NCBI GenBank assembly: GCA_030433275.1
Contig: JAUILK010000005.1
Coordinates: 1-64,000, forward strand
Origin: Gammaproteobacteria bacterium
GTDB lineage: Bacteria > Pseudomonadota > Gammaproteobacteria > Nitrococcales > Nitrococcaceae
Direction of reading: 5' to 3'
Length of the DNA: 64,000 nucleotides
Part shown: in pieces, positions 1-7,093 of the stretch
How the letters are laid out: every line of letters starts with the position of its first letter
Numbering within the stretch: position 1 is the first letter of the stretch
The notes under the pieces: model-generated
The model's input: the letters and a program-made list of their open reading frames with translations, nothing else
Told to the model about the DNA's origin: nothing
Database searches by the model: none
Translations under genes and position numbers: made by a program

Positions 1-127
1 GTGCCGGCCCCGTCCAAAGTGCGGTAGAAGACCCGCACCATCTCGGTTGCTGGCTCGGACAAGGTCACCTCGAACTCGAGCTGCCTGTCACTGCCGCCGG
101 TGCCTTCCACCGCCTGACCGCCGGAGA
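1..127 (-). repeat. Copy 2 of a 720-bp-period direct repeat in the Calx-beta gene
   Basis: These bases are identical to 721-847. The copy may continue to the left of the window. It encodes the start of the third Calx-beta unit, in the same reading frame as the first copy (720 is a multiple of three). Confidence 0.95.
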
Positions 128-869
128 TGCTGATCTCGGGCAGCGCCGCGGAGGTGTCATCGTCGAGGATCACGGCCTTGCCCACCGCGCCTTCGACGCT
201 GTTGGCGATCGCCGCAGTGGGGGTGAACACCAGGTTGAAGAACTCGTTGGCTTCGGCCACCGCATCGCCGATGAGCGGCACGGCCACCGCCTTCATGGTC
301 TCGCCCGGGGCGAAGGTCAGCGAGTCGGCGAGCGCCTGGTAGTCGGCGCCGGCCTGGGCCGAGCCGTCGGCGGTGGTATAGTCGAGTGTGATCGCGGTGT
401 CCGAGGGGCGCGAGAGCGTCACTTCGAACAGCGCCTGTTGGCTGCCGTCGTTGCCCTCGACCAGTTGCACGGGGCTGACGAACAGCGCCTGCTTGGCTCC
501 GGTGCCGTCGTCATCGAGGATCACCCCGGTCGCGCGCAGCGTCTCCGCTCCGTTGGCGAACGCGGCGTTGGCGGGGTTAAACAGTTCGACGACCACGCTC
601 TCGTCGGTCTCGGCCAGGTCATCGGGTTCTACCGAAATGTTGAAGCTGGTGCTGCTCTGCCCGGCGTTGATGGTTACAGAGTTGCCCTCTTCGACGAAAT
701 CCACGCCCCCGCCCAGTGCTGTGCCGGCCCCGTCCAAAGTGCGGTAGAAGACCCGCACCATCTCGGTTGCTGGCTCGGACAAGGTCACCTCGAACTCGAG
801 CTGCCTGTCACTGCCGCCGGTGCCTTCCACCGCCTGACCGCCGGAGAGTGAGATAATTGGATCCGCCAT
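1..869 (-). CDS. Calx-beta repeat surface/secreted protein, N-terminal part (runs off window)
   Basis: The minus-strand frame is open from an ATG at 869 to the window edge, 289 codons, and is strongly acidic. The start follows a GGGAG ribosome site 8 bases upstream. The protein reads as successive beta-sandwich units of roughly 110-120 residues. Each unit has a VEGxxGSxxxLxFxVTLS strand, a Y.T.DG segment, an FxPGE or INAGQ turn and a closing VILDDD. This is the signature of Calx-beta domains, which bind calcium and are common in large adhesins and type I secreted proteins. Two complete units are visible (about residues 5-125 and 126-240) and a third begins. No Sec signal peptide is visible, which fits C-terminal type I secretion, but the C-terminus is outside the window. 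The third unit repeats the first at DNA level. The family call is confident; the cellular role is inferred. Confidence 0.85.
   Translation of the reverse strand, partial: MADPIISLSGGQAVEGTGGSDRQLEFEVTLSEPATEMVRVFYRTLDGAGTALGGGVDFVEEGNSVTINAGQSSTSFNISVEPDDLAETDESVVVELFNPANAAFANGAETLRATGVILDDDGTGAKQALFVSPVQLVEGNDGSQQALFEVTLSRPSDTAITLDYTTADGSAQAGADYQALADSLTFAPGETMKAVAVPLIGDAVAEANEFFNLVFTPTAAIANSVEGAVGKAVILDDDTSAALPEISISGGQAVEGTGGSDRQLEFEVTLSEPATEMVRVFYRTLDGAG
721..847 (-). repeat. Copy 1 of a 720-bp-period direct repeat in the Calx-beta gene
   Basis: These bases are identical to 1-127. Identity stops at 848, close to the start codon, so the repeated part begins about 8 codons into the protein. 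Perfect DNA identity, including silent positions, points to recent duplication or gene conversion. Confidence 0.95.
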
Positions 870-1727
870 CTGAATTTTCTCCCTGTTGATTCGTTATTAA
901 GCTTTGGTATTCAGAGATTTGGATTTGGAGCGGTGCATGCCCCGGTTTTCAACACTCACCCTGCGGATGCTTCGTTCCATCGCGAGCGAATGGTTGGTCT
1001 TTATTGTGTGACATGCCGGGCGCCGTATAAGATTAGTTGTTACTTAATCGATCGCCCATGGCACAACATGTAGCATCAAGAGAGTGGAATAGCCAGTTGA
1101 TTTTGAAAAAATTTGTATAAGCTGCTTTTGCAGCGGAGGGGGTTTTTAAAAGCAATATTTAGACCGCTATAATCTTTTTTATAGCCAAACAATACGTTGG
1201 ATTTATAAATGCTCAGTTTGATCGGCCCAGGAAATCAAAAGTGTAAAAAATAACGACGTGAAGCAGTTTATTGATTGGTTATTTTTTCGTCTATCGGCAG
1301 CGTCTTTTCCATTGGGATGACGTGACCGAGGGTTGGAATAGGGGCATTCATTAAGGTACTTCGTGGCCGGATATTCCGGATACGGCGGCGATGGCATGCA
1401 CAGAACAGCAACGCCTGCCACCAGCGTCTACAGGCCTGGATGGCGCGCAAGCTTTATCCTGAGAGTATCGAGCACTCGCAGACTATGGTTTCCATTCAGC
1501 AACACCCGTCGCTCTGCATAAGCTGGGCGTGCGTTTTTTTTGTCTGGGCCATGAGGCACACTTGAGTATGTGCGGGCCGGCTTACCTTGTGATCTATTGT
1601 TGGCTCTGGCGGATACAAAAGCGCGCCGGCTTCATGAGTTCGCCCTTCGGATGATCGACAATAAGCGTTATTTTAGCGAACAATCAGCGAGTTGTGATAA
1701 AAATGATTGCGCCGCCAGGGATTCAGA
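870..1727. other. Long stretch without a recognisable gene
   Basis: About 860 bases lie between the Calx-beta start and the antitoxin stop. The part near 1030-1290 is much richer in A and T than its surroundings. Short open frames occur (for example 1203-1421 minus), but none has a convincing ribosome site or a recognisable protein. Visible structures are a GCTGC-TTTT-GCAGC hairpin at 1121-1134, a 7-bp-arm inverted repeat at 1166-1185 and a 10-bp A/T inverted repeat (1245-1254 with 1278-1287). The region must hold the promoter of the Calx-beta gene, which I cannot place with confidence. Confidence 0.6.
1145..1173 (+). promoter_or_regulatory. Possible sigma-70-like promoter with no gene downstream
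   Basis: A perfect TATAAT (1168-1173) lies 17 bases after TTTAAA (1145-1150), a four-of-six match to the -35 consensus. The -10 is inside an inverted repeat with arms GCTATAA (1166-1172) and TTATAGC (1179-1185). It points into a stretch without an open frame. Chance occurrence in A/T-rich DNA is quite possible. Confidence 0.25.
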
Positions 1728-1976
1728 CTATAGTTGATCGCCTGTCTGCGGCGGGGCGCCGCCCTCGCGCGTCATCAAACGCCGAAACGCCTCTCGGTCG
1801 CCTTTACCTTTGCGTGCCGCAAAGAAACTGGCTGTACGCAAAGCGGCTACCTTCTCGGCGACGGCAGTGGCTACGAACTGATTGAGGCTGGTGCCGTCCG
1901 CGGCTGCTAGCCGTTCGGCTTCGGCCTTGATCGAGGCGGGAAGCCGGAGAGGGTAAGTCGAGCTGCGGGTCTTCAT
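1728..1976 (-). CDS. Ribbon-helix-helix-type antitoxin of a PIN toxin pair
   Basis: This is an 82-residue protein. Its N-terminus (LRLPASIKAEAERLAAADGTSLNQFV, shown here only as a family pattern: a beta strand, then two helices with a TSLNQF turn) fits the ribbon-helix-helix fold of antitoxins that bind DNA as dimers. The C-terminal 40 residues are basic then flexible, the usual toxin-binding tail. Its ATG overlaps the TAA of the upstream PIN toxin by one base, and an AGGAG ribosome site lies 6 bases before it, inside the toxin gene. The two are therefore translationally coupled. The toxin is upstream, the reverse of the commonest toxin-antitoxin order. Neutralisation of the PIN protein is inferred from the gene pair. 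Confidence 0.75.
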   Translation of the reverse strand: MKTRSSTYPLRLPASIKAEAERLAAADGTSLNQFVATAVAEKVAALRTASFFAARKGKGDREAFRRLMTREGGAPPQTGDQL

Positions 1977-2392
1977 TACAATCTCCTAAGTGCTTCTCCC
2001 GGAAGCAGAACATCCAGTTCGAAGGCATCGATTGCTGGTCGGAAGTGCTTTCGATTGAAAGTGACAAGGGCATCGACCTTACCATTGACGGCCGCTTCCA
2101 GAACCAATTCGTCGGTGGGATCTCGTAGTTGCGGCCGCCATAGAAACCAAAGCTCGACAGGCACCACGAGATCCGCGAGGTAGTTTAAAAAGATCGCAAC
2201 GCCACGCTGGTCTAGCCCGGCCGCCAATATGTGTTCCGCCCGCTGGCACACAGCCTCATATTCAAGAAACAGCGGCACGGTCGCCGATAGGGTTGTCCGT
2301 CCCTCGTCGGCCGCCAAAATAAGCGCGGCGGACGCCCCTGTTGGACTGCGCATGGCGGCAACGATGGTATCGGTATCCATTACCACCTTCAT
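1976..2392 (-). CDS. PIN-domain toxin (putative ribonuclease, COG1569 type)
   Basis: This protein of 138 residues from ATG 2392 has the PIN-domain pattern of toxin ribonucleases of the COG1569 group. It starts with a hydrophobic strand ending in an acidic residue (VVMDTD, D6), followed by an acidic LFLEYE helix (E44), a DPTDE motif (D94) and a VDALVTFNRKHF segment (D107). These acidic residues would hold divalent metal ions for RNA cleavage. An in-frame ATG at 2416 would add eight residues, but the family usually begins at the VVMDT strand, so I chose 2392. No clear ribosome site precedes either start, so the message may be leaderless. Palindromes just upstream are likely operators. Confidence 0.8.
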   Translation of the reverse strand: MKVVMDTDTIVAAMRSPTGASAALILAADEGRTTLSATVPLFLEYEAVCQRAEHILAAGLDQRGVAIFLNYLADLVVPVELWFLWRPQLRDPTDELVLEAAVNGKVDALVTFNRKHFRPAIDAFELDVLLPGEALRRL

Positions 2393-2397
2393 ATTGT

Positions 2398-2423
2398 ATA
2401 TGATGTCATATTGCATGCGATAT
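2398..2423. promoter_or_regulatory. Overlapping palindromes at the toxin-antitoxin promoter
   Basis: ATATGA-TG-TCATAT (2398-2411) is a perfect 6+2+6 inverted repeat. ATATTGCATGCGATAT (2408-2423) is a near-perfect palindrome with one mismatched pair. They overlap by four bases and lie immediately upstream of the PIN toxin start. Ribbon-helix-helix antitoxins repress their own operons through such short palindromes. The operator role is inferred. Confidence 0.5.
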
Positions 2424-2630
2424 TATCAATTTCATCATTCTGGTTGCCCAATGATCCGGACCGCAGCCAAGTGAAAGCACGGACAGCTCTCGTGATCGAT
2501 TTTGAGTTTGTCGAAAGGCCGGGATGATGGGGCGGGGCACGTTCAGGAGAATGCGTAATTATTTGGACTTGAACGGCGGTTGGGATGCGTTCGAAATGCA
2601 AGAATTGATCGGAGCCATGGGGGATAGGCG

Positions 2631-3407
2631 ATGGCCGGGTGGGAGCGCAGCAACGCAATCGGGCTGATGGTATTCGGAGTGATTCTGGCTGTCGGCATGG
2701 TGGGTTCGGCGTGGATCGTGATGAAAGGCGTCGAGTACGTGAAGTTGTTCGACACGTCGATGATCAGCGTCACCGGCTCCAGTCACGAGGTGGTCGATTC
2801 GGATACGGTGAAGTGGGTGGGGCGCTTTACCCGGGTGGTAGACACGACGGACGTGGCGGCGTTGGAGACGGCTTACGCTCGGCTTCGGAAGGATTTGGCC
2901 GAGATCGTCGCGCTGCTGGGTGAGCAGGGCTTTCGGCGCGACGAACTGGTGATCTCGCCGGTGCAGCAGAATCCGCGCCACCAGCGCTGCGGTTACCAGA
3001 GTCCGCCGGGTTGCGTGGACAAGGTGGTGGGCTACGATCTGGGGCAGACAGTGACCCTCGATTCCGACCAAGTGCAGCGGGTGACGGCGCTGGCGCAGGA
3101 TATGACGCCTTTTTTGAAGCAAGGGATCAACCTCGCCACGCAGACGTTGGCCTACTATTACAGCAAGTTACCGCAGATGCGCCGTGAACTCCTCGCCAAG
3201 GCCATCCACGATGCCCAGCAGCGCGCTGAGAGCATCGCCCGGACCACCGGCGCGCAGGTGGGGCCGCTGCGCTCGGTGGACAGCGGCGTCTTCCAGGTGA
3301 CCGCGCTGCACTCCACCAATGTTTCCAGCGTCGGTGTCTACAACACCGCAACGATCACCAAGCGGATTACCGGTGTGGTGCACGCGAGTTTCGTGCTCGA
3401 ACGGTAG
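2631..3407 (+). CDS. SIMPL-domain (DUF541) membrane-anchored periplasmic protein
   Basis: This is a 258-residue protein. Residues 9-31 form a single membrane-spanning segment rich in G, V and I, serving as an uncleaved anchor. The rest has the SIMPL (DUF541) pattern: an early ISVTGSSHEVVDSD strand, a helix with repeated A/L positions (residues 78-100), the ISPVQQNPRHQRC segment, and an AIHDAQQRAESIARTTGAQVG helix-turn typical of the family C-terminal half. GGGGGATAGG precedes the ATG. The family is periplasmic or membrane-associated and linked in some bacteria to stress or envelope functions, but no reaction is established. The gene is convergent with rpoE, with a decayed gene between them. 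Confidence 0.85.
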   Translation: MAGWERSNAIGLMVFGVILAVGMVGSAWIVMKGVEYVKLFDTSMISVTGSSHEVVDSDTVKWVGRFTRVVDTTDVAALETAYARLRKDLAEIVALLGEQGFRRDELVISPVQQNPRHQRCGYQSPPGCVDKVVGYDLGQTVTLDSDQVQRVTALAQDMTPFLKQGINLATQTLAYYYSKLPQMRRELLAKAIHDAQQRAESIARTTGAQVGPLRSVDSGVFQVTALHSTNVSSVGVYNTATITKRITGVVHASFVLER

Positions 3408-3584
3408 TCGGGGGCTTGGCCATCTCGTCCCGCCAGTGCCGGTGGGTGCGGATGCAAGACCGCTGGATCCATCCGATAATGGCTGTTGAGCCGAATGGCG
3501 CTTATTTTAACGGCCCGCAGTGGGCAGAGAGGGTTTTGTGGGGTCCGATCCGAGGGCGCTTGCCGCGTGGTTGCGGCAAACGAG

Positions 3585-3898
3585 CCTCCAACCTTCTGCG
3601 CCGCAGCGGATCGTAACAAGGCGCCGATATTAGAGGTACTCAGGCATCTCTTCATCGGCGCGGGGTGTGTTTTGGAGATCGGCACCGGCACCAGGCAGTA
3701 TGCCGCCTATTTCGCGGCCAATCGGCCGCCTATAACTTGGCAGGCAACTGAGTTGCTGGCCGAGCTTGGCGGGATTGAAGCGTGGCGGCGGGAGGCGGTG
3801 CTGGCCAAACCTTCCGTCGCCCTTGGTCCTGGATGTGCGTCATGATCTCTGGCCTGTGACCGGCGTCGCCGGCGCCTTTTCGGCCAACACGGCGCTCA
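3585..3898 (+). pseudogene. Decayed fragment of a DUF938 SAM-dependent methyltransferase
   Basis: From about 3591 the plus strand reads as the N-terminal half of a DUF938 protein: AAADRNKAPILEVLR, then CVLEIGTGTRQYAAYFAA (the SAM-binding glycine loop), then ITWQATE and GIEAWRREA. Near 3804-3808 the homology jumps by one frame and continues as LPSPLVLDVRHDLWPV and FSANTA. It stops at about 3898, where the opposite-strand rpoE gene ends. A complete family member has about 200 residues; only about 105 are left, in two frames and without a plausible start codon. The gene is therefore frameshifted and truncated. The family resemblance is from memory of its consensus. Confidence 0.75.
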
Positions 3899-4612
3899 TT
3901 CCAACAGGGGGCGCAGGCGTTTGTCGACGGTTTCGCGGGCGCGGTAAATGCGTGAGCGCACCGTTCCGATCGGGCAGTTCATCGCCTCGGCCACTTCCTC
4001 GTAGGTGAAACCTTTGAGCTCCCGCAAGACAAGTGCGGTGCGCAGATCCTGAGGCAGTTCCTCGAGCGCCAGTGCTACGGTGTGCTCGATTTCGTCGCGC
4101 AGGGCGAGCGCCTCGGGTGAATCGTGATCTTTCAACCGGGAATCTAAGCCGTAGTACTCGGCCTCTTGGGCATCGATGTCCCGGTCGGGGAGTCGCCTGC
4201 CGAGCGCCGTCAAGTGATTTTTCGCCGTATTGAGCGCGATTCGGTACAGCCAGGTGTAAAATCCGCTGTCGCCGCGGAATTTGGGCAGCGCCCGATACGC
4301 CTTGATGAACGTTTCCTGTGCCACATCCAGCGCTTCCGTTTGATCGTGGATGTAGTGGGCAATCACTTTGAGAAGCTTGTGTTGGTATTTTTGAACCAGC
4401 GTATTGAAGGCCTGCTTGTCACCGGCCTGCACACGTGCGATCAGCATTTGATCGTGCTGAGCATTGGCGGTCGGTTGGTCGATTTTGGTACGACCTGTCA
4501 AGCTGCCGACAGCACCGAGTTGGTTCGCGCGCTCACTTTTGGTCGGCGATTGTTCGAGGGTGGCAGAGGGCGAAATTTTCTGTTCAAGACACACGTTGGT
4601 TTGTATAGCCAC
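3896..4612 (-). CDS. rpoE: ECF RNA polymerase sigma factor, RpoE/AlgU type
   Basis: This is a 238-residue extracytoplasmic-function sigma factor. From about residue 56 it follows E. coli RpoE closely. Region 2 has GDKQAFNTLVQKYQ, the DVAQETFIKAYRALPKFRGDS core and YTWLYRIALNTAKN. Region 4 has LPQDLRTALVLRELKGFTYEEVAEAM and the helix-turn-helix PIGTVRSRIYRARE. The start is a GTG preceded by GGAGGG at 8 bases, which supports a 50-residue N-terminal extension absent from E. coli RpoE. The usual partners rseA, rseB and mucD do not follow; a decayed gene lies directly after the stop. A DegS/AlgW-like protease is encoded near 40 kb. An envelope-stress role is inferred from the family. Confidence 0.9.
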   Translation of the reverse strand: MAIQTNVCLEQKISPSATLEQSPTKSERANQLGAVGSLTGRTKIDQPTANAQHDQMLIARVQAGDKQAFNTLVQKYQHKLLKVIAHYIHDQTEALDVAQETFIKAYRALPKFRGDSGFYTWLYRIALNTAKNHLTALGRRLPDRDIDAQEAEYYGLDSRLKDHDSPEALALRDEIEHTVALALEELPQDLRTALVLRELKGFTYEEVAEAMNCPIGTVRSRIYRARETVDKRLRPLLE

Positions 4613-4797
4613 GACACTGTCCCTCCATTAAATTGTTAAGCAGAAGCGTCGTGCCTTCCTTGGCTGAGCCACCTTGCCATTACGCCCGTCGTAACGAAGC
4701 GTAGAGCATGGTAACGGGATTAAATGAGTCGACGCGCCCGTGGCTGGATTTTGCTTTGGCTTGTATGCTTAGTATGAATCCCTCCTGGGAGATAACG

Positions 4798-4838
4798 ATG
4801 CGGGTATACCCGAATAAATGGCACGGGTATACCCGCAT
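4798..4838. repeat. 15-bp perfect inverted repeat with a 12-bp palindrome in each arm
   Basis: Arms 4798-4812 and 4824-4838 are exact reverse complements separated by 11 bases. Each arm contains CGGGTATACCCG, itself a perfect palindrome, so the site is also a tandem pair of palindromes 23 bp apart centre to centre. It lies downstream of the response-regulator gene and upstream of rpoE, both on the minus strand. No T-run follows on either strand, so it is not a standard intrinsic terminator. Confidence 0.9.
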
Positions 4839-4891
4839 TAGGTAATAAAAAAACCCTTAACTCTTTTATCCTAAAATAATCGTGCGCTGTT

Positions 4892-5575
4892 TCATGATGC
4901 TATGCTTTCTCCTGAGTCCTCGGGAGGAATGATTCCCGTGCGCATCGCGTAGCGCACTAAACTTGGAATATCACGAATATTAAGCCGGCGCATCAGCTCG
5001 GCGCGATGGGTTTCTACCGTCTTGATGCTAATGTGCAATAATTCAGCGATGTCGTTATTGGTATTGCCCTCCACGATGAGCTGCAATATCTGCCGGTGAC
5101 GCGGAGTCAGCGCCGCAAGTTCCGCTGTGCCCTCCGTACAGGTACTGTTGAGGCCGTCGAGGCATTCATCGAGAAGGTTTTTAGCGATGGCTGGTGAGAG
5201 ATAAGCCTCACCTTTGCACGTCGATGCGATGGCCAGTTCCAGTTCGGTGGGTGTGGCATCCTTGAGCAGATAACCGGAGGCGCCGGCTTTGATCGCGCGC
5301 TGGACATAGTCGGGGTTGGGGTACATGGTCAGAATGAGGATGTGTGCATCCGAAAACTTACGGATTTGCTCCGTCGCCTCCAAACCATTTAGGTTGGCCA
5401 TCGAGATGTCCATCAACACCAGGTCGGGTTTCAAGGAACGAGCCAATCGGCATGCCTCGAGCCCATCGGAGGCTTCCCCAACCACCTCGATCGTGGGTAT
5501 TCGTTCTAATAGTGCGCGCAGGCCGGCGCGCACGAGGGTGTGATCATCAACCAACAGTGTATGAGTTTTTTTCAC
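4892..5575 (-). CDS. NarL/FixJ-family response regulator
   Basis: This 227-residue protein has a receiver domain (residues 3-120) and a LuxR-type DNA-binding domain (about 150-215). The acidic pocket is D10-D11, the phosphoacceptor is D56 (VLMDIS), T83 sits in ILILTMY and the lysine is in GYLLKDA. The C-terminal helix-turn-helix reads LTPRHRQIL...EGNTNNDIAELLHISIKTVETHR, the classic LuxR signature. It starts at GTG with only a weak GAGG site. No histidine kinase gene lies beside it, although about 760 bases upstream are free, so it is an orphan within this window and its signal is unknown. It could share a transcript with rpoE downstream, but the inverted repeat lies between them. Confidence 0.9.
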   Translation of the reverse strand: MKKTHTLLVDDHTLVRAGLRALLERIPTIEVVGEASDGLEACRLARSLKPDLVLMDISMANLNGLEATEQIRKFSDAHILILTMYPNPDYVQRAIKAGASGYLLKDATPTELELAIASTCKGEAYLSPAIAKNLLDECLDGLNSTCTEGTAELAALTPRHRQILQLIVEGNTNNDIAELLHISIKTVETHRAELMRRLNIRDIPSLVRYAMRTGIIPPEDSGESIAS

Positions 5576-6335
5576 GGGGTAACGGCCTCGCTATGCCCGG
5601 AATAGCAATTTTGGAGCTGGTCGCAGCGGTTCGGTTCGGCCTTGGTGACACGAAAACTCTGCTACGTTCTGCCAGTATAGGTAGAATAGATTAGATAGTA
5701 TGAGGAAAGGCGTTTGTAGCGAGTTTCCTGCCATTCCGTTGCACCGTCCAGCATCGTTTTTTCTCCCTGTGCAGCGCTTACTCGCGGTATCAGCCCTTTG
5801 GAGTGACGGGCAGCAACACAGGGGTCTTACGGTCAGTCCTCTAGGTAGTGGTCTTGACTGGAGGGCTCACCTCACGTTTCAGGCTTTTAAATCATTCTGT
5901 ACAAGCATAGAAGATAACTCGACCAGGGTAAGTTACCGCCTATGGCGGCGTGACCGATAGAAGCTCTGCCGTTCCGGCATGCTTTGAGGCGGATGAGCTT
6001 CTTCCAACCCGGAGCGGAAGATAACCTTGACGCGAGGCTGGATGGGTCAGTCCCACATGGGACAGGTATCTGCAGATAGTACGGGATATTTTGTGCCGAC
6101 ATATCGTGGGAAGGCGCTTTACGGGACGGGATTTCGCGTCTGAGCATTCCGCCGATATACAGCATGGTAAACCCGCCTGGGGTCTTGAAGGGCACATCGG
6201 CGATCCGGATCCGCCGCATGCATTGGGGCCGGTGGAGGAAATCGCGGGATGCGCTTTGGGGGCGCTGCTACTCTCCTGAGCACGGCAGGAATGGCCAGCC
6301 GTGCACACGTAAGAGTTAGAATATCGTCGGACGGT
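5576..6335. other. Stretch of about 760 bases without a recognisable gene
   Basis: Several overlapping open frames of 60-135 codons exist here on both strands, but none gives a protein I recognise or has a convincing ribosome site. A sensor kinase gene would be expected upstream of the response regulator, yet no kinase H-box or ATP-binding motif can be read in any frame I checked. A small palindrome, GTCCCA-CA-TGGGAC, lies at 6050-6063. The region contains the promoter for the response regulator and the 3' end of ybeL. Confidence 0.55.
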
Positions 6336-6857
6336 TTATTCTTCTGGCTGGTCCCGAGTCTCGGAGGGAAGCGGGCGTCGATAGACCAAGCCCTGGCACT
6401 TCGGACAAGGGGGAATGGGTTCTGCTTGGGTAAAACGAATGACCTCACCGCATTGATTGCAGGACAAGGCGCCGGGGCCAGCAATCTCGCCAGCGTGGTA
6501 GGTCGCTGATTGCTGCTGTAGCTCACGCTGCAATGCCATCCATTCCAGCCGGGTCTTATCGGCTACGGAAGAGAAGCGATCCCAGATCCAGTTCTCGACC
6601 AGCTGCAGATCCATCCGCAGCCAGTTCTTGAGGTCTTCATCGGTAGCGGCGGAGTAGCGGGCGGCATCTTCGACATCCCGGCGCAGGAAGCTTCCTATGC
6701 GTTCCGCTTCTTCTCGCGTGAGTTCGCCCAATTCGACTGCCCGCTCCTTGACCGTCTCGAGGGCTTCATGCAGTTTGGCATGCTCCATGGCGTGGCGAAG
6801 GCGATCGAGCATCCGCTCGTAGGCGTGGGCATGATGGTCGCGATTGCGCTCAGTCAT
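6336..6857 (-). CDS. ybeL: Zinc-ribbon protein of the YbeL (DUF1451) family
   Basis: This is a 173-residue cytoplasmic protein. The first 130 residues are strongly helical and charged (EALETVKERAVELGELTREEAERI, a coiled-coil-like pattern). The C-terminus carries a zinc ribbon, CNQCGEV and CPKCQG, followed by a proline- and arginine-rich tail. The start at ATG 6857 is set by GGGGAG 6 bases upstream; a longer frame to 7064 has no support. The gene is divergent from leuS and adjacent to it, as ybeL is to leuS in E. coli, which supports the name. No biochemical function is known for the family. Confidence 0.85.
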   Translation of the reverse strand: MTERNRDHHAHAYERMLDRLRHAMEHAKLHEALETVKERAVELGELTREEAERIGSFLRRDVEDAARYSAATDEDLKNWLRMDLQLVENWIWDRFSSVADKTRLEWMALQRELQQQSATYHAGEIAGPGALSCNQCGEVIRFTQAEPIPPCPKCQGLVYRRPLPSETRDQPEE

Positions 6858-7093
6858 GGTCGCTCCCCGGTATGGGTTGTTTGATTTATTATTTTGCGCC
6901 TCCCGACGGGATTCACCAAATCGGTGTGTTTGTGGCGGAATGATCAGTGCGCCAGCGGGTCGGGATAGAGTCGGCCGGTGGTGCAAAGCCATGACGCTAC
7001 GGTATCCTTTTGGGCTGCCGTTGGGGTTGCAGCGGGAATTCGGGCGATTGTGCCTGCCTGTCAAGCGTTGATCTGGGGATGCAGTGAAGACCG

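Noticed and set aside
1121-1146. GCTGC-TTTT-GCAGC hairpin followed by a T5 run, as a terminator
   Set aside because: The T-run is nine bases after the stem and no gene ends nearby on the plus strand.
1245-1287. Inverted repeat AAAAAATAAC / GTTATTTTTT with a 23-base loop
   Set aside because: It is almost all A and T, weakly stable and without gene context, so chance is likely in this A/T-rich stretch.
5700-5960. An 86-codon plus-strand frame in the gap upstream of the response regulator
   Set aside because: It has no ribosome site, no recognisable motif and a composition like noncoding DNA.
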